In this document: piece after piece, positions 1-8,605 of the stretch
Layout: each line of letters starts with the position of its first letter
How positions within the stretch are numbered: position 1 is the first letter of the stretch
NCBI GenBank assembly: GCA_017441765.1
Contig: JAFRVK010000056.1
Location: 1 to 48,204 of the forward strand
From: Erysipelotrichaceae bacterium
GTDB taxonomy: Bacteria > Bacillota_I > Bacilli_A > Erysipelotrichales > Erysipelotrichaceae
Direction: 5' to 3'
DNA: 48,204 nucleotides
Notes under the pieces: model-generated
Database searches by the model: none
The model's input: only the letters and a program-made list of their open reading frames with translations
Told to the model about the DNA's origin: nothing
Program-made: the position numbers and the translations under genes

Positions 1-110
1 CTTACTTCGTTGAATATCTCCAGGGCAACGTAACAAAAGAAGAAGCTCTCAGCAACTTCTACAAGGCTCTGAAAGAGAAATACCCTGCAATCAACGTACC
101 GGAAGCTTAA
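1..110 (+). CDS. Sugar ABC transporter substrate-binding protein, C-terminal end (partial)
   Basis: Only the last 35 codons are in the window, read from base 3 to a TAA at 108-110. The tail is lysine- and glutamate-rich, with an alternating helix pattern (KEEALSNFYKALKEKYPAIN) like the C-terminal helix of extracellular solute-binding proteins of family 1. The identification rests mainly on position: two MalF/MalG-type permeases and an MsmK-type ATPase follow on the same strand. In this transporter class a lipid-anchored binding protein captures the sugar outside the membrane. The signal peptide, lipobox and ligand pocket lie upstream of the window and cannot be checked. Confidence 0.6.
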   Translation, partial: YFVEYLQGNVTKEEALSNFYKALKEKYPAINVPEA

Positions 111-124
111 TCTACGGTCATTTA

Positions 125-168
125 GAAAAAACACTGTGGCAGGGGTAAAACTCTGCCACAGTTTTTTA
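125..168 (+). terminator. Hairpin terminator or attenuator between binding protein and permease genes
   Basis: A perfect 10-bp stem, ACTGTGGCAG at 133-142 with CTGCCACAGT at 153-162, is flanked by an A run on the left and TTTTTT on the right. This is an intrinsic terminator by shape. It sits inside what is otherwise one sugar-transport operon, with no clear new promoter before the permease gene. It probably stops most transcripts after the binding protein and lets a fraction read on, giving more binding protein than permease. Confidence 0.85.
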
Positions 169-224
169 AACAAAGTACAGAAAAGGATTTCTTGCTTTGT
201 TTAAGAATAAGAAAGGAAAATCGT

Positions 225-1166
225 ATGGCAAAAGGAAATGAAAAAAAGCACCGCAAGTCGGTCAGCTATGCGAAGTGGGCTTATATCTTTATTACCCCCT
301 TCTTCATCACATACATCCTGTTTACCTTGATTCCGCAGTTCCTAACCGTCTACAACAGTTTCTTTGAAAACTACCGTAACGGACTGGAACAAGTCGGACC
401 GAATTTTGTCGGATTGAGAAACTACATTCAGCTGCTCACGCCGGACAAGAACGGTACGATCGACTTCCTGCGTTATCTAGGCAACTCGCTGGCTATGTGG
501 ATCGCCGGAGCAGTTCCGCAGTTTCTGATCGCGCTGCTGCTAGCAGTACTGTTCACCAGTTCTCGTCTGAATCTGAAAGGACAGGGTCTGGCCAAGACCA
601 TCATCTATATGCCGAACCTGATCATGGCTTCCGCATTCTCGATGCTGGTATTCTCGCTGTTCTCGAATGTCGGACCTGTCAACAAGTTCCTGATCGACGC
701 AGGCATCCTGAAGGAGTACTACAACTTCTTTGCGACCAAGATCTCGGTAAGAACGATCATCGCCTGCATGAACTTCATCATGTGGTTCGGTAATACGACC
801 ATCGTGCTGATGGCGGGTATCATGGGCATCGATCAGAGTCTGTTCGAATCGGCCAACCTGGATGGCGCGGATTCCGTGCATGTCTTCTTCGATATCACGC
901 TACCGCTGCTATTGCCGATTCTGTCTTATGCGCTGATCACTTCGATGATCGGCGGTATCCAGATGTTCGATGTCCCGCAGGTCATTTCCAATGGCAAGGG
1001 CACTCCGAACATGACATCCACGACCGTCATCATGATGCTGAACAACTACCTGGGTATCTCTAAGAACTACGGCATGTCCGGCGCGTTATCCGTCTTGCTG
1101 TTTATCATTACCGGCATCCTGGGTATGTTTGTGTATCGCTCACTGGCGAAACAGTATAAGGACTAG
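225..1166 (+). CDS. Carbohydrate ABC transporter permease, MalF/UgpA type
   Basis: This 313-residue membrane protein is one of the two permease subunits of a CUT1-type sugar importer. It has a short basic N-terminus, then about six hydrophobic segments beginning at WAYIFITPFFITYILF. Near the C-terminal third is the EAA-type loop (ESANLDGAD followed by ITLPLLLPI) that docks onto the ATPase. The ATG at 225 is preferred to an upstream TTG at 192, because GAAAGGAAAA lies just before it and the extra residues look non-native. It is followed after 10 bases by the second permease, so the two are co-transcribed. The substrate cannot be read from the permease itself. The GH5 hydrolase downstream suggests a beta-linked oligosaccharide. 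Confidence 0.92.
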   Translation: MAKGNEKKHRKSVSYAKWAYIFITPFFITYILFTLIPQFLTVYNSFFENYRNGLEQVGPNFVGLRNYIQLLTPDKNGTIDFLRYLGNSLAMWIAGAVPQFLIALLLAVLFTSSRLNLKGQGLAKTIIYMPNLIMASAFSMLVFSLFSNVGPVNKFLIDAGILKEYYNFFATKISVRTIIACMNFIMWFGNTTIVLMAGIMGIDQSLFESANLDGADSVHVFFDITLPLLLPILSYALITSMIGGIQMFDVPQVISNGKGTPNMTSTTVIMMLNNYLGISKNYGMSGALSVLLFIITGILGMFVYRSLAKQYKD

Positions 1167-1176
1167 GAGGATCAAA

Positions 1177-2037
1177 ATGAATAATACGAATAAGAAAGCC
1201 CGGATCTCTCTGATCATCAGCCGTATATTGGCGTATGGCTTCGTGATCTTCCTCTGCTTCATGTGTCTGTTCTGCTTCCTTTTACTGATCCTGATGGCTT
1301 CCAAGTCCAACTCGCAGATGCAGGGAGCGTTCAACTTCCGTTGGGGCGGACACTTCATGGAAAACCTGCACAACGCCTGGAATGATTTTTCCATCAATAT
1401 CCCGGTAGGTATGGTCAACAGCTTCATCGTTGCGATGACTTCTGCCATACTTACGACTTACTTCTCCGCATTGACTGCCTATGGCGTCCATGTCTATAAC
1501 TTCAAACTGAAGAATTTCATCTTTACCTTCATCATGGCGATCATGATGATCCCGTCGCAGGTCTCTGCTGTCGGTTTCATCCAGCTGGCTTACAAGTTCG
1601 GCCTCACCAACAAGCTCTGGCTGCTGATCATCCCAAGCATTGCCGCTCCGGTCGTCTTCTTCTACATGAAGCAGTACCTGGAAAGCGTACTGCCTCTGGA
1701 AATGGTCGAAGCAGCAAGAATCGACGGATCCAATGAATTCAGGATCTTCAACGAGATCGTTCTGCCGATCATGAAACCGGCTGTTGCCGTGCAGATGATC
1801 TTCTCCTTCGTTTCTTCATGGAACAACTTCTTTATGCCGGCACTGCTGCTGACAAAAGAGAAATATAAGACCGTTCCGATCATGATCGCGAACCTGCGTT
1901 CCGCAGACTATTCCAAATTCGACCAGGGCAAGGTATTTATGTTTATCCTGCTGGCAATCCTGCCGGTTATGATCGTGTATACGGTTCTGTCGAAATCTAT
2001 CATCAAGGGTGTCACTTCAGGAAGTGTGAAAGGTTAG
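1177..2037 (+). CDS. Carbohydrate ABC transporter permease, MalG/UgpE type
   Basis: This is the second CUT1 permease subunit, 286 residues with about six membrane segments, the first at ILAYGFVIFLCFMCLFCFLL. The EAA loop is clear (EMVEAARIDGSNEF, then IVLPIMKPA), as expected for the MalG side of the heterodimer. The start at 1177 is set by TAGGAGG at about 1164-1170. An in-frame upstream ATG at 1129 lies inside the preceding gene and lacks such a site. It lies between the first permease and the ATPase with gaps of about 10 bases, so it belongs to the same transcript. The C-terminus ends in a KSIIKGVTSGSVKG-like tail common in this family. Confidence 0.93.
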   Translation: MNNTNKKARISLIISRILAYGFVIFLCFMCLFCFLLLILMASKSNSQMQGAFNFRWGGHFMENLHNAWNDFSINIPVGMVNSFIVAMTSAILTTYFSALTAYGVHVYNFKLKNFIFTFIMAIMMIPSQVSAVGFIQLAYKFGLTNKLWLLIIPSIAAPVVFFYMKQYLESVLPLEMVEAARIDGSNEFRIFNEIVLPIMKPAVAVQMIFSFVSSWNNFFMPALLLTKEKYKTVPIMIANLRSADYSKFDQGKVFMFILLAILPVMIVYTVLSKSIIKGVTSGSVKG

Positions 2038-2046
2038 GAATAAATT

Positions 2047-3201
2047 ATGTCAGATGTTAAATTGATCAATATCAAGAAAGTATATCCGTTTACAGAAAGC
2101 AGAAAAGATCAGAAGGAAGCCAAGAAAACGAACCTTCAGATCACCAAGGAAGGCGTAGTAGCCGTTCAGGAATTCAACCTTGACATTAAAGACAAGGAAT
2201 TCATCGTGCTGGTCGGACCTTCCGGCTGCGGCAAGTCCACGACATTAAGAATGGTCGCAGGCCTCGAAGAGATCACTTCAGGAGAACTCTTGATCGATGG
2301 CGAATACATGAACGATGTCGCTCCGAAGGATAGAGATATCGCCATGGTCTTCCAATCCTATGCGCTTTATCCGCATATGACGGTCTATGACAATATGGCC
2401 TACTCCCTGAAGATCAAGCACACGCCGAAAGACGAGATCGACCGCAAGGTCAAGGAAGCTGCCGAGATCCTGGATATCACCCAGTATCTAAAGAGAAAGC
2501 CGACGGCATTGTCAGGCGGCCAGAGACAGCGTGTCGCGATCGGACGCGCCATCGTCAGAGAGCCGAAGGTCCTGCTGATGGATGAACCTCTGTCCAACCT
2601 GGACGCCAAACTGCGTAACCAGATGAGAGCCGAGATCATCAAGCTCAGACAGAGAATCAACACCACGTTCATCTATGTCACGCACGACCAGACGGAAGCG
2701 ATGACATTAGGCGACCGTATCGTCGTCATGAAAGATGGCTTCATCCAGCAGATCGGCACTCCTCAGGAAGTCTACGATCATCCGCGGAACCTCTTCGTTT
2801 CCGGCTTCATCGGCACGCCGCAGATGAACTACTTCGATGCGAAACTGATCAAGGAAAACGGCAAGTATGCCGTGGTCTCCGATGGCTATAAAGTCGTACT
2901 GGCTGATGACAAGCAGGAAAGACTGGCTGCCAAGAATGTCGAGGAACAGGATATCATCCTGGGTGTCAGACCTGACCACATCGTCTTGGGCGACAAGGGC
3001 ATCAAAGGCAAGGTCGATGTCTCCGAGCTGATGGGTCCTTCCTGCCACCTGCATATGACGGTAGGCGACAAGGATGTCATCGCAATCGTACCGACCGAAG
3101 GCAAAGCCGTCGACTACATGGGCAAGGAAGTTACCTTAAGCTTCAACGGCAGCGTCTGCCACGTCTTCTCGAAAGAGAATGAAATGAATCTGGAATTCTA
3201 A
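2047..3201 (+). CDS. msmK: Sugar ABC transporter ATP-binding protein, MsmK/UgpC type
   Basis: The 384-residue ATPase subunit powers sugar import on the cytosolic face. Visible motifs are Walker A GPSGCGKST (57-65), Q-loop Gln103, signature LSGGQ (155-159), Walker B VLLMDE (175-180), D-loop SNLDAKLR and switch His213 in THDQTEA. The C-terminal third (from about 235) is the OB-fold/TOBE regulatory region found in MalK-like subunits. A charged insertion of about 20 residues (roughly 15-36) separates the first strand from the Walker A region. I believe similar insertions occur in MsmK homologues of gut Firmicutes, but could not check. In this family one ATPase often serves several sugar permeases, so it might also power the second sugar ABC system at the other end of the window. 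That last point is inference. Confidence 0.93.
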   Translation: MSDVKLINIKKVYPFTESRKDQKEAKKTNLQITKEGVVAVQEFNLDIKDKEFIVLVGPSGCGKSTTLRMVAGLEEITSGELLIDGEYMNDVAPKDRDIAMVFQSYALYPHMTVYDNMAYSLKIKHTPKDEIDRKVKEAAEILDITQYLKRKPTALSGGQRQRVAIGRAIVREPKVLLMDEPLSNLDAKLRNQMRAEIIKLRQRINTTFIYVTHDQTEAMTLGDRIVVMKDGFIQQIGTPQEVYDHPRNLFVSGFIGTPQMNYFDAKLIKENGKYAVVSDGYKVVLADDKQERLAAKNVEEQDIILGVRPDHIVLGDKGIKGKVDVSELMGPSCHLHMTVGDKDVIAIVPTEGKAVDYMGKEVTLSFNGSVCHVFSKENEMNLEF

Positions 3202-3229
3202 TATTCTAATTAAGCAATCAGGAGTCAAT

Positions 3230-4252
3230 ATGCGCGAATTCACAGGCTATATGCACGGCATCAATCTGGGTGGCTGGTTTTCTCAGTGTGATCACAGCAT
3301 TAAAAGATACGATTATTTCATCCGAAAAGACGATTTCAGAAGGATATCTGAATGGGGTTTTGATCATGTGCGTATTCCGGTGGATTATGAGCTGATCCTG
3401 AATGAAGACCGTTCTTTCAAGGAAGACGGTTTCAAGAGAATCGATGACTGTGTCGGCTGGTGCAAGGAGAATGGATTGAATATGATCCTGGATCTGCACA
3501 AGACGGTTGGTTTCAGTTTCGATGACGGAGAGAAGGAAGACGGCTTCTTTGTGAATGAAGCTTACCAGCAGACCTTCTATGATATCTGGAAAGAATTCGC
3601 GAAAAGGTACGGTCATTATGATCATCTCTCTTTCGAGCTGCTGAATGAAGTCTCGGATGCATCCTATTGCGAGATGTGGAACGAGATCATCCGCAAGACG
3701 ATCAAAACGATAAGGAAGGAAGCTCCTGATATCGATATCATCGTAGGAGGCTACCACAACAATTCTGTCTTTGCGATCAAGGATCTGGATGATCCGTATG
3801 ATGATCATATCATATACAATTTCCATTGTTACAACCCGCTGGTTTTTACTCATCAGGGTGCCTATTGGGTCAACGGAATGGATACTTCGTTCCGTATGTC
3901 TTTCGAGCACTGCTATGAAGAATACAGGAGACTCAGCGAGGAACAGATGGACATCGGTCGTTTCGATTTCTTCCCGGAAGAAGACAGGATCATCGATGCT
4001 TCGTATTTTGAGGAACTCTTTGCGGAAGCAATCCAGATCGCGGAAGAAAAGAATGTTCCGTTGTATTGCGGTGAATATGGCGTCATCGACCGGGCGGAAC
4101 CGAAGGAAACACTCAAATGGTATCGGTGTATCCATGAGGTATTTGAAAAATATCACATCGGCAGAGCGATGTGGTCTTACAAGGAAATGGACTTCGGACT
4201 GGTGGATGCGCACTATGATCCGATCAGAAAAGAACTTTTGGAGATGAAATAG
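3230..4252 (+). CDS. Cytosolic glycoside hydrolase family 5 (cellulase-like)
   Basis: This 340-residue retaining beta-glycosidase has a GH5 (beta/alpha)8 barrel. The signature residues are visible: HVRIPVDY after the second strand, LDLH at about 87-90, the acid/base Glu140 in FELLNEV, His199/Tyr201 in NFHCYNP, and the nucleophile Glu282 in CGEYGV. There is no signal peptide, so it should act in the cytosol on oligosaccharides brought in by the ABC importer encoded just upstream. It starts at the ATG at 3230, 28 bases after the ATPase gene, behind an AGGAG site. A LacI regulator follows after 3 bases. The exact substrate (cello-, gluco- or manno-oligosaccharide, or an aryl glucoside) cannot be decided by eye. 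Confidence 0.9.
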   Translation: MREFTGYMHGINLGGWFSQCDHSIKRYDYFIRKDDFRRISEWGFDHVRIPVDYELILNEDRSFKEDGFKRIDDCVGWCKENGLNMILDLHKTVGFSFDDGEKEDGFFVNEAYQQTFYDIWKEFAKRYGHYDHLSFELLNEVSDASYCEMWNEIIRKTIKTIRKEAPDIDIIVGGYHNNSVFAIKDLDDPYDDHIIYNFHCYNPLVFTHQGAYWVNGMDTSFRMSFEHCYEEYRRLSEEQMDIGRFDFFPEEDRIIDASYFEELFAEAIQIAEEKNVPLYCGEYGVIDRAEPKETLKWYRCIHEVFEKYHIGRAMWSYKEMDFGLVDAHYDPIRKELLEMK

Positions 4253-4255
4253 AAG

Positions 4256-5257
4256 ATGGTTTCAATCAAGGATATCGCAAAAGAATGCGGTGTATCGGTA
4301 GCGACCGTTTCCAAGGCGCTGAACGATCATGACGATATTTCGGATGCGACAAAAGAAAAGGTTAGAAAGACAGCGAAGCGCATGGGTTATACGACCAATG
4401 TCTCCGCCCGGGCATTAAAGACTAATAAAACCTACAATCTGGGCGTTCTTTTCGCAGACGATCGGGCAGGATTGAGCCATGAATATTTCTCCATGATTCT
4501 GGAAAGTTTCCAAAGAGAAGCCGAGAAATACGGCTATGATATCACGTTCATCAACCATGCGATCGCAGGGAAAAAGACCACTTATCTGAAACACGTGGAA
4601 TACCGCAACCTGGATGGCATCGCGATCATCACGGCAGACTTCAGGGATCCCGAGATCCTGGAACTGGCCCGTTCCGGACACCCGGTCGTAGCGATTGATT
4701 ATGTCCTGGAAAACTGTGCCGCTGTCCTCTCCGACAACAATCGCGGTCTGGACGAGATCGTCCACTACCTCTACAGGATGGGACATCGGAAGATCGCTTT
4801 CATCTATGGAAGTCCGACGTTTGTCACAAGAGAACGAATTGGAAGTTTCCGCAGTGCCTGCATGAGATTGAAAATCAATGTTCCTGAAGAATACATTATC
4901 GAAGGAAACTATCACGATATTGAAGACTGTCGCAAGAAAACGGCACAGCTGCTGGATCTGCCGGACCCTCCTACAGCGATCATCTTCCCGGATGACTATT
5001 CCTTTGTCGGAGGACAGGAAGAGATCGGCAAAAGAGGCTTGAGTATTCCGAATGATATCTCCGCTGTTGGCTTTGATGGCATCAATATGGCAAAAATCAT
5101 GCGTCTGACGACTTATGAGCAGAACACTTTGGAACTGGGTCAGTTGGCTGCCAGAAAACTGCTGCAGCTGATCAACGAGCCGGATCTTCCGCCGGAGAGG
5201 GTCATCGTCAGCGGTAAGATGATCGAAGGAATCACGGTCAGAAAACTCGAACAATAA
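4256..5257 (+). CDS. LacI-family transcriptional regulator
   Basis: This 333-residue repressor has an N-terminal LacI helix-turn-helix (SIKDIAKECGVSVATVSKAL, residues 3-22), a hinge region with ARALKTNKTYNLGVLF, and a periplasmic-binding-protein-like sugar-sensing domain. The C-terminal part includes the typical AVGFDGINMAKIM and TTYEQNTLELGQLAARKLL stretches. The start lies 3 bases after the GH5 stop, so translation is probably coupled. Being the last gene of the sugar operon, it most likely autoregulates the operon in response to a sugar released by the importer/GH5 pair. The operator is expected upstream of the binding-protein gene, outside the window. A bidirectional terminator follows. 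Confidence 0.95.
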   Translation: MVSIKDIAKECGVSVATVSKALNDHDDISDATKEKVRKTAKRMGYTTNVSARALKTNKTYNLGVLFADDRAGLSHEYFSMILESFQREAEKYGYDITFINHAIAGKKTTYLKHVEYRNLDGIAIITADFRDPEILELARSGHPVVAIDYVLENCAAVLSDNNRGLDEIVHYLYRMGHRKIAFIYGSPTFVTRERIGSFRSACMRLKINVPEEYIIEGNYHDIEDCRKKTAQLLDLPDPPTAIIFPDDYSFVGGQEEIGKRGLSIPNDISAVGFDGINMAKIMRLTTYEQNTLELGQLAARKLLQLINEPDLPPERVIVSGKMIEGITVRKLEQ

Positions 5258-5264
5258 CAACACA

Positions 5265-5288
5265 AAAACGTCGGATATCCGACGTTTT
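5265..5288. terminator. Bidirectional intrinsic terminator
   Basis: The inverted repeat AAAACGTCGGA / TCCGACGTTTT is perfect over 11 bp with a minimal loop. It carries A and T runs on both sides. It lies between the convergent lacI-like gene and the pdxA-like gene and can serve both strands. Confidence 0.88.
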
Positions 5289-5312
5289 ATCATGCTTTCT
5301 ATTTACAGGTTT

Positions 5313-6284
5313 TTATTCGTTCGCAGACAAGATTCTGGCTGTATCGATCGCTTTCATCAGTGAATCAGGTCTGGCGATATTCTGTCCTGCGATATCAAAT
5401 GCCGTTCCGTGGTCGACCGAAGTCCGGATGATTGGAAGACCGCAGGTGATGTTGACACCTCCATCGAAGTCGGCGAGTTTTAGAGGAATATGACCCTGAT
5501 CGTGATACATGGCAACCACCAGATCGTAATCGCCTTTCTGGCATCTCAGGAATACGGTATCCGGTGAGATTGGACCGTAAACGTTGATACCGCTTTGATT
5601 CAGTGCTTCGATCGCCGGTAGGATCTCATCGATTTCTTCCCTTCCGAAAAGACCGTTTTCACCGGCGTGGGGATTCAACCCGGCAATGGCGATCCCGGGA
5701 TCTTCGTATCCGGCTTTCTTCAGCACATCATACGCCAGCATCGTCACTTCCATGATCCGGTCTTTTCTGACTCTTCGGATCGCTTCAGACAGGGCGACAT
5801 GAGTCGAAACATGAATGGTTTTGATCGTATCCGACCACAGCAGCATCGCGTATTTTTTGGTATTGCAGAGCGTACTTAAGATTTCGGTATGACCGGCATA
5901 GTCATAGTCGCCAAGTCTCAGCGCTTCTTTGTTTAAGGGACAGGTCACGATTGCAGCAATCTTTCTGTCCAATGCGTCATGGATGGCATTTTCCAGAAAC
6001 AGATAAGCGTTCTTCCCACATAAAGCCGATACTTCTCCGACATTGAAATCGTTGTGTTTCAGATCGCTTGGATCGATGATGTTGATTCTGTCAGTGACAG
6101 CTTCTTCAGGTACAGATATCCTGTTTAACGGATATGCATAAGAAAAGACATCGTTGTAATGGGAAAGCACGTCATAAGATCCGTAAACGATCATGTCATT
6201 CAAATAGTGTTCTGCAGCTTTCAGGATGATTTCCGGTCCTACCCCGGCAGCATCTCCCATCGTGATTTCTAGTCTTTTTTCCAT
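5313..6284 (-). CDS. PdxA-family dehydrogenase (4-hydroxythreonine-4-phosphate or 4-phospho-threonate/erythronate dehydrogenase)
   Basis: The 323-residue protein is a metal-dependent NAD(P) oxidative decarboxylase of the PdxA family. It begins ITMGDAAGVGPEII and keeps the three metal-binding histidines, His162 (THVALSEA), His206 (GLNPHAGENG) and His261 (YHDQGH). It also has the DHGTAFDIAG motif near the C-terminus. In PdxA proper the substrate is 4-phosphohydroxy-L-threonine for vitamin B6. PdxA2 relatives instead oxidise 4-phosphorylated threonate or erythronate. No pdxJ or other B6 gene is nearby, and the partner is an acetamidase/formamidase-like gene, so a catabolic role seems more likely. 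It starts at 6284 behind GGAGAAGGA and overlaps the end of the upstream gene by 16 bases, indicating translational coupling. Confidence 0.88.
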   Translation of the reverse strand: MEKRLEITMGDAAGVGPEIILKAAEHYLNDMIVYGSYDVLSHYNDVFSYAYPLNRISVPEEAVTDRINIIDPSDLKHNDFNVGEVSALCGKNAYLFLENAIHDALDRKIAAIVTCPLNKEALRLGDYDYAGHTEILSTLCNTKKYAMLLWSDTIKTIHVSTHVALSEAIRRVRKDRIMEVTMLAYDVLKKAGYEDPGIAIAGLNPHAGENGLFGREEIDEILPAIEALNQSGINVYGPISPDTVFLRCQKGDYDLVVAMYHDQGHIPLKLADFDGGVNITCGLPIIRTSVDHGTAFDIAGQNIARPDSLMKAIDTARILSANE

Positions 6285-7201
6285 ATCGGGTCCTTCTCCG
6301 CTTTCAAGTATTCTTTTCTGATTTTGCAGAAATAAGGCGAGAACGGTTCATCATCTCCATGCAACATCGTACATCTTGCTTCCATCACCTGACCCAGCAG
6401 CAGATAGGCTTCCTGCGGTGTGAAACCGTAGTCTTCCATCATCCAGTCGATCAGTTCATGGACCGCTTCGCAAAAGGAATCTTTGATCCTTGTATTGTTG
6501 GCGATCGTCATGATGTAATCGTCATTCTCAAGCCTGAGCCATTTATGGGCTCTGTATCCCTTGATCAGAGATACCTGCAGCGTCAGTAAAGCCTGACATT
6601 CGATCGCTCCGCCATGGGGGATTTCGCCATCTCCCATGATCGCATGACAGTCTCCCACATGAAGCAAAGCGCCTTCGACATTGATAGGAAGGTAAATGAT
6701 CGTTCCATTGGTGACTTCCTGGACATCCATATTTCCGCCATTCTCATAGGCATACTGCGCATTCTGTTCTCCTTCGGCAGGAGCGGTAGCGATCGTGCCG
6801 ATCATCGGACGGATCGGCAGTTTCAGTTCCTTCGACCAATCCACATGATCCTCATGGATTTCTACGGTCTTGGTGACGACATCCCAGTCATTCGGATAGA
6901 TCTGCTGGGAAAGTCTGTTGCGCCATCCGGCAAAACCGGTATAACCTAAATGACCGGGCTTGATATCGATGATGCGGACAGCGAGCATATCGCCGGGCAT
7001 CGCTGCTTCGACTCTGATGACGGTACACAGATTCGGTCCTCTTGATTTGGAAGGGTCCCAAAGATCATTGATGCTGTTCAGCCAGTCGCCGCCATTGAGC
7101 TGGGTCTCGACCTGAAAGATCTCCTGATCGGATACCGTCAAAGCAGGCAGATGGTCTTTAGAGAAACAATTGTATACATGGTCCTTGTGTGCGATCTTCA
7201 T
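6269..7201 (-). CDS. Acetamidase/formamidase family protein
   Basis: This protein of about 310 residues matches the FmdA/AmdA family, which hydrolyses formamide or short-chain amides to ammonia and the acid. Family-like stretches are PGDMLAVRIIDIKPG, GYTGFAGW, the GDGEIPHGGAIECQ turn that contributes to the active site, and ENDDYIMTIANN. An open frame extends to an ATG at 7243. The ATG at 7201 fits the family N-terminus better (MKIAHKDHVYNCF). A TATATT -10-like element on this strand near 7250 would place the transcript start close to the upstream ATG. No clear ribosome site precedes either start. It is the first gene of a pair with the PdxA-like enzyme. The physiological amide is unknown. 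Confidence 0.85.
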   Translation of the reverse strand: MKIAHKDHVYNCFSKDHLPALTVSDQEIFQVETQLNGGDWLNSINDLWDPSKSRGPNLCTVIRVEAAMPGDMLAVRIIDIKPGHLGYTGFAGWRNRLSQQIYPNDWDVVTKTVEIHEDHVDWSKELKLPIRPMIGTIATAPAEGEQNAQYAYENGGNMDVQEVTNGTIIYLPINVEGALLHVGDCHAIMGDGEIPHGGAIECQALLTLQVSLIKGYRAHKWLRLENDDYIMTIANNTRIKDSFCEAVHELIDWMMEDYGFTPQEAYLLLGQVMEARCTMLHGDDEPFSPYFCKIRKEYLKAEKDPIWKKD

Positions 7202-7282
7202 AAAACCATAATATGACAGACCATCCGATAAAACAGAAAACATGACCGCGAATATATAAAACAGTTCATTACAACAGAATAG

Positions 7283-7312
7283 AAGAAAAAGCCTATGGAG
7301 ACAGCCATAGGC
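7283..7312 (-). terminator. Intrinsic terminator of the MFS gene
   Basis: The stem GCCTATGG (7291-7298) pairs with CCATAGGC (7305-7312). On the minus strand it is followed by a T run (AAAAA at 7286-7290 on the plus strand). It lies just downstream of the MFS stop codon at 7341. Confidence 0.85.
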
Positions 7313-7340
7313 GAATAGAGATCAAAGAAATGACTGTATA

Positions 7341-8501
7341 TCAATGATTCTGACCAGCGGTCTTTTTTGTGTAGAGCCAGTAGATCGGGATGCACAGGAT
7401 CAGCAGGATCGCGTATCCATCGAAGAGGACGCCATATCCCATGTCCGAGATCACGAATGCGCCGATCGCAGGGCCGAGAATGTTGCCCAGGTCCATGCCG
7501 ATGTAGCAGCTGCTGGAAGCGACACCGCTCCTCTCCAGACCCAGTTTCCGCACCGAATCCACCTGTATCGCTGAAGATCCGCTACCTTGACCGATTGCTT
7601 TCAAAACAGCCGCAAACAGCACCAGAGGCAACGTATAAGCCCTTGCAAAACAGAATGCAAAGATGACAGAAATAATAAAGGCAGGATACAGGGTATAGGC
7701 GACCCCCTTTTTATCAAGCCACTTGCCGGTAAACGGCTTTGTGAGAACAGTCGTGATCGAACTGACCGTATAATACAGGCTGATATTGGCGATCCCGCGA
7801 TTGCTTCCAAAGTCTTTCAGATAATACAGCAGGATCCCATTTCCAACCGAAAGCACTCCAATCAGGAACACATACATAAACAGTTCGGACGCAAAGAAAT
7901 TCTCTGCTTTGAAGCGGAATTTCTCCTTGGTACGGATGATCGGCTTGTATGGAATCAGATATGTACCGATCGCACAAAGAAGATTCAGTACGCTTGCCCA
8001 GACGAAAATCATCTCCATTCCGAAATGCGCATCCACAAAGTCTCCCAACTGCGGACCGATCATCGTCGAAACGACCGTACCGATACCGATGTAGCTCAGG
8101 CCTTCTCCCAGTCTCTCTATAGGCAGGAAATCCGCACCGAAAGCCATGGATACCGTACCGCTCAAAGAGAACGCAATACCATTGAGTATCCGCACAAAAA
8201 CGATCATCGCTACCGTATCGGCTTTCGTATAAAGCAGCAGGCAGAAGATCGACAGCACATAAGAAAGGATCATCAGGTTCTTCTTGTTGAAACGGTCGCT
8301 AGCTGCTCCGGCAAACGGTCTTCCAAACAGAGCCACCAGACTCATAAGTGAAGAAATGATGCCGGTGATCTCCATCGGAGCTCCTCTTGAAATCAGGAAC
8401 GCAGGCAGGATCGGATTGACCATATAGGAAGCCGAACCGCTGATGACGCTCATGAACAGTACCATAAGGAAAGGAATGGTAAAGATCGTTTTCTTCTTCA
8501 T
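7341..8501 (-). CDS. Major facilitator superfamily transporter
   Basis: This is a 386-residue, 12-segment MFS protein. The loop after helix 2 carries the family signature in the form GRPFAGAASDRFNKKN, and a matching TKPFTGKWLDKKG loop occurs in the second half. It resembles drug or small-solute exporters of the YfcJ/SetA/Bcr class, but substrate cannot be assigned. The frame extends 70 codons upstream. The ATG at 8501 is chosen because GGAGAA stands 7 bases before it and the upstream residues look like translated non-coding DNA. It is transcribed divergently from degV, and the 193-base intergenic region contains a candidate operator (8606-8619). Confidence 0.9.
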   Translation of the reverse strand: MKKKTIFTIPFLMVLFMSVISGSASYMVNPILPAFLISRGAPMEITGIISSLMSLVALFGRPFAGAASDRFNKKNLMILSYVLSIFCLLLYTKADTVAMIVFVRILNGIAFSLSGTVSMAFGADFLPIERLGEGLSYIGIGTVVSTMIGPQLGDFVDAHFGMEMIFVWASVLNLLCAIGTYLIPYKPIIRTKEKFRFKAENFFASELFMYVFLIGVLSVGNGILLYYLKDFGSNRGIANISLYYTVSSITTVLTKPFTGKWLDKKGVAYTLYPAFIISVIFAFCFARAYTLPLVLFAAVLKAIGQGSGSSAIQVDSVRKLGLERSGVASSSCYIGMDLGNILGPAIGAFVISDMGYGVLFDGYAILLILCIPIYWLYTKKTAGQNH

Positions 8502-8605
8502 AGACAATTCTCCATTGTTATTGTATCGGTTATTTCGTTCTTTGTATTTTGAATATGTGCGGGCTTGTTTCAAAAAAGAAACGATATCAATGGGAAACAG
8601 GAAGA

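Noticed and set aside
3218..4213. 331-codon minus-strand frame opposite the GH5 gene
   Set aside because: The plus strand encodes an unmistakable GH5 with all catalytic residues. The opposite frame is a by-product of codon bias.
7587..8351. 254-codon plus-strand frame opposite the MFS gene
   Set aside because: It is extremely rich in Arg, Gln and His with no hydrophobic core, typical of an antisense frame of a membrane protein.
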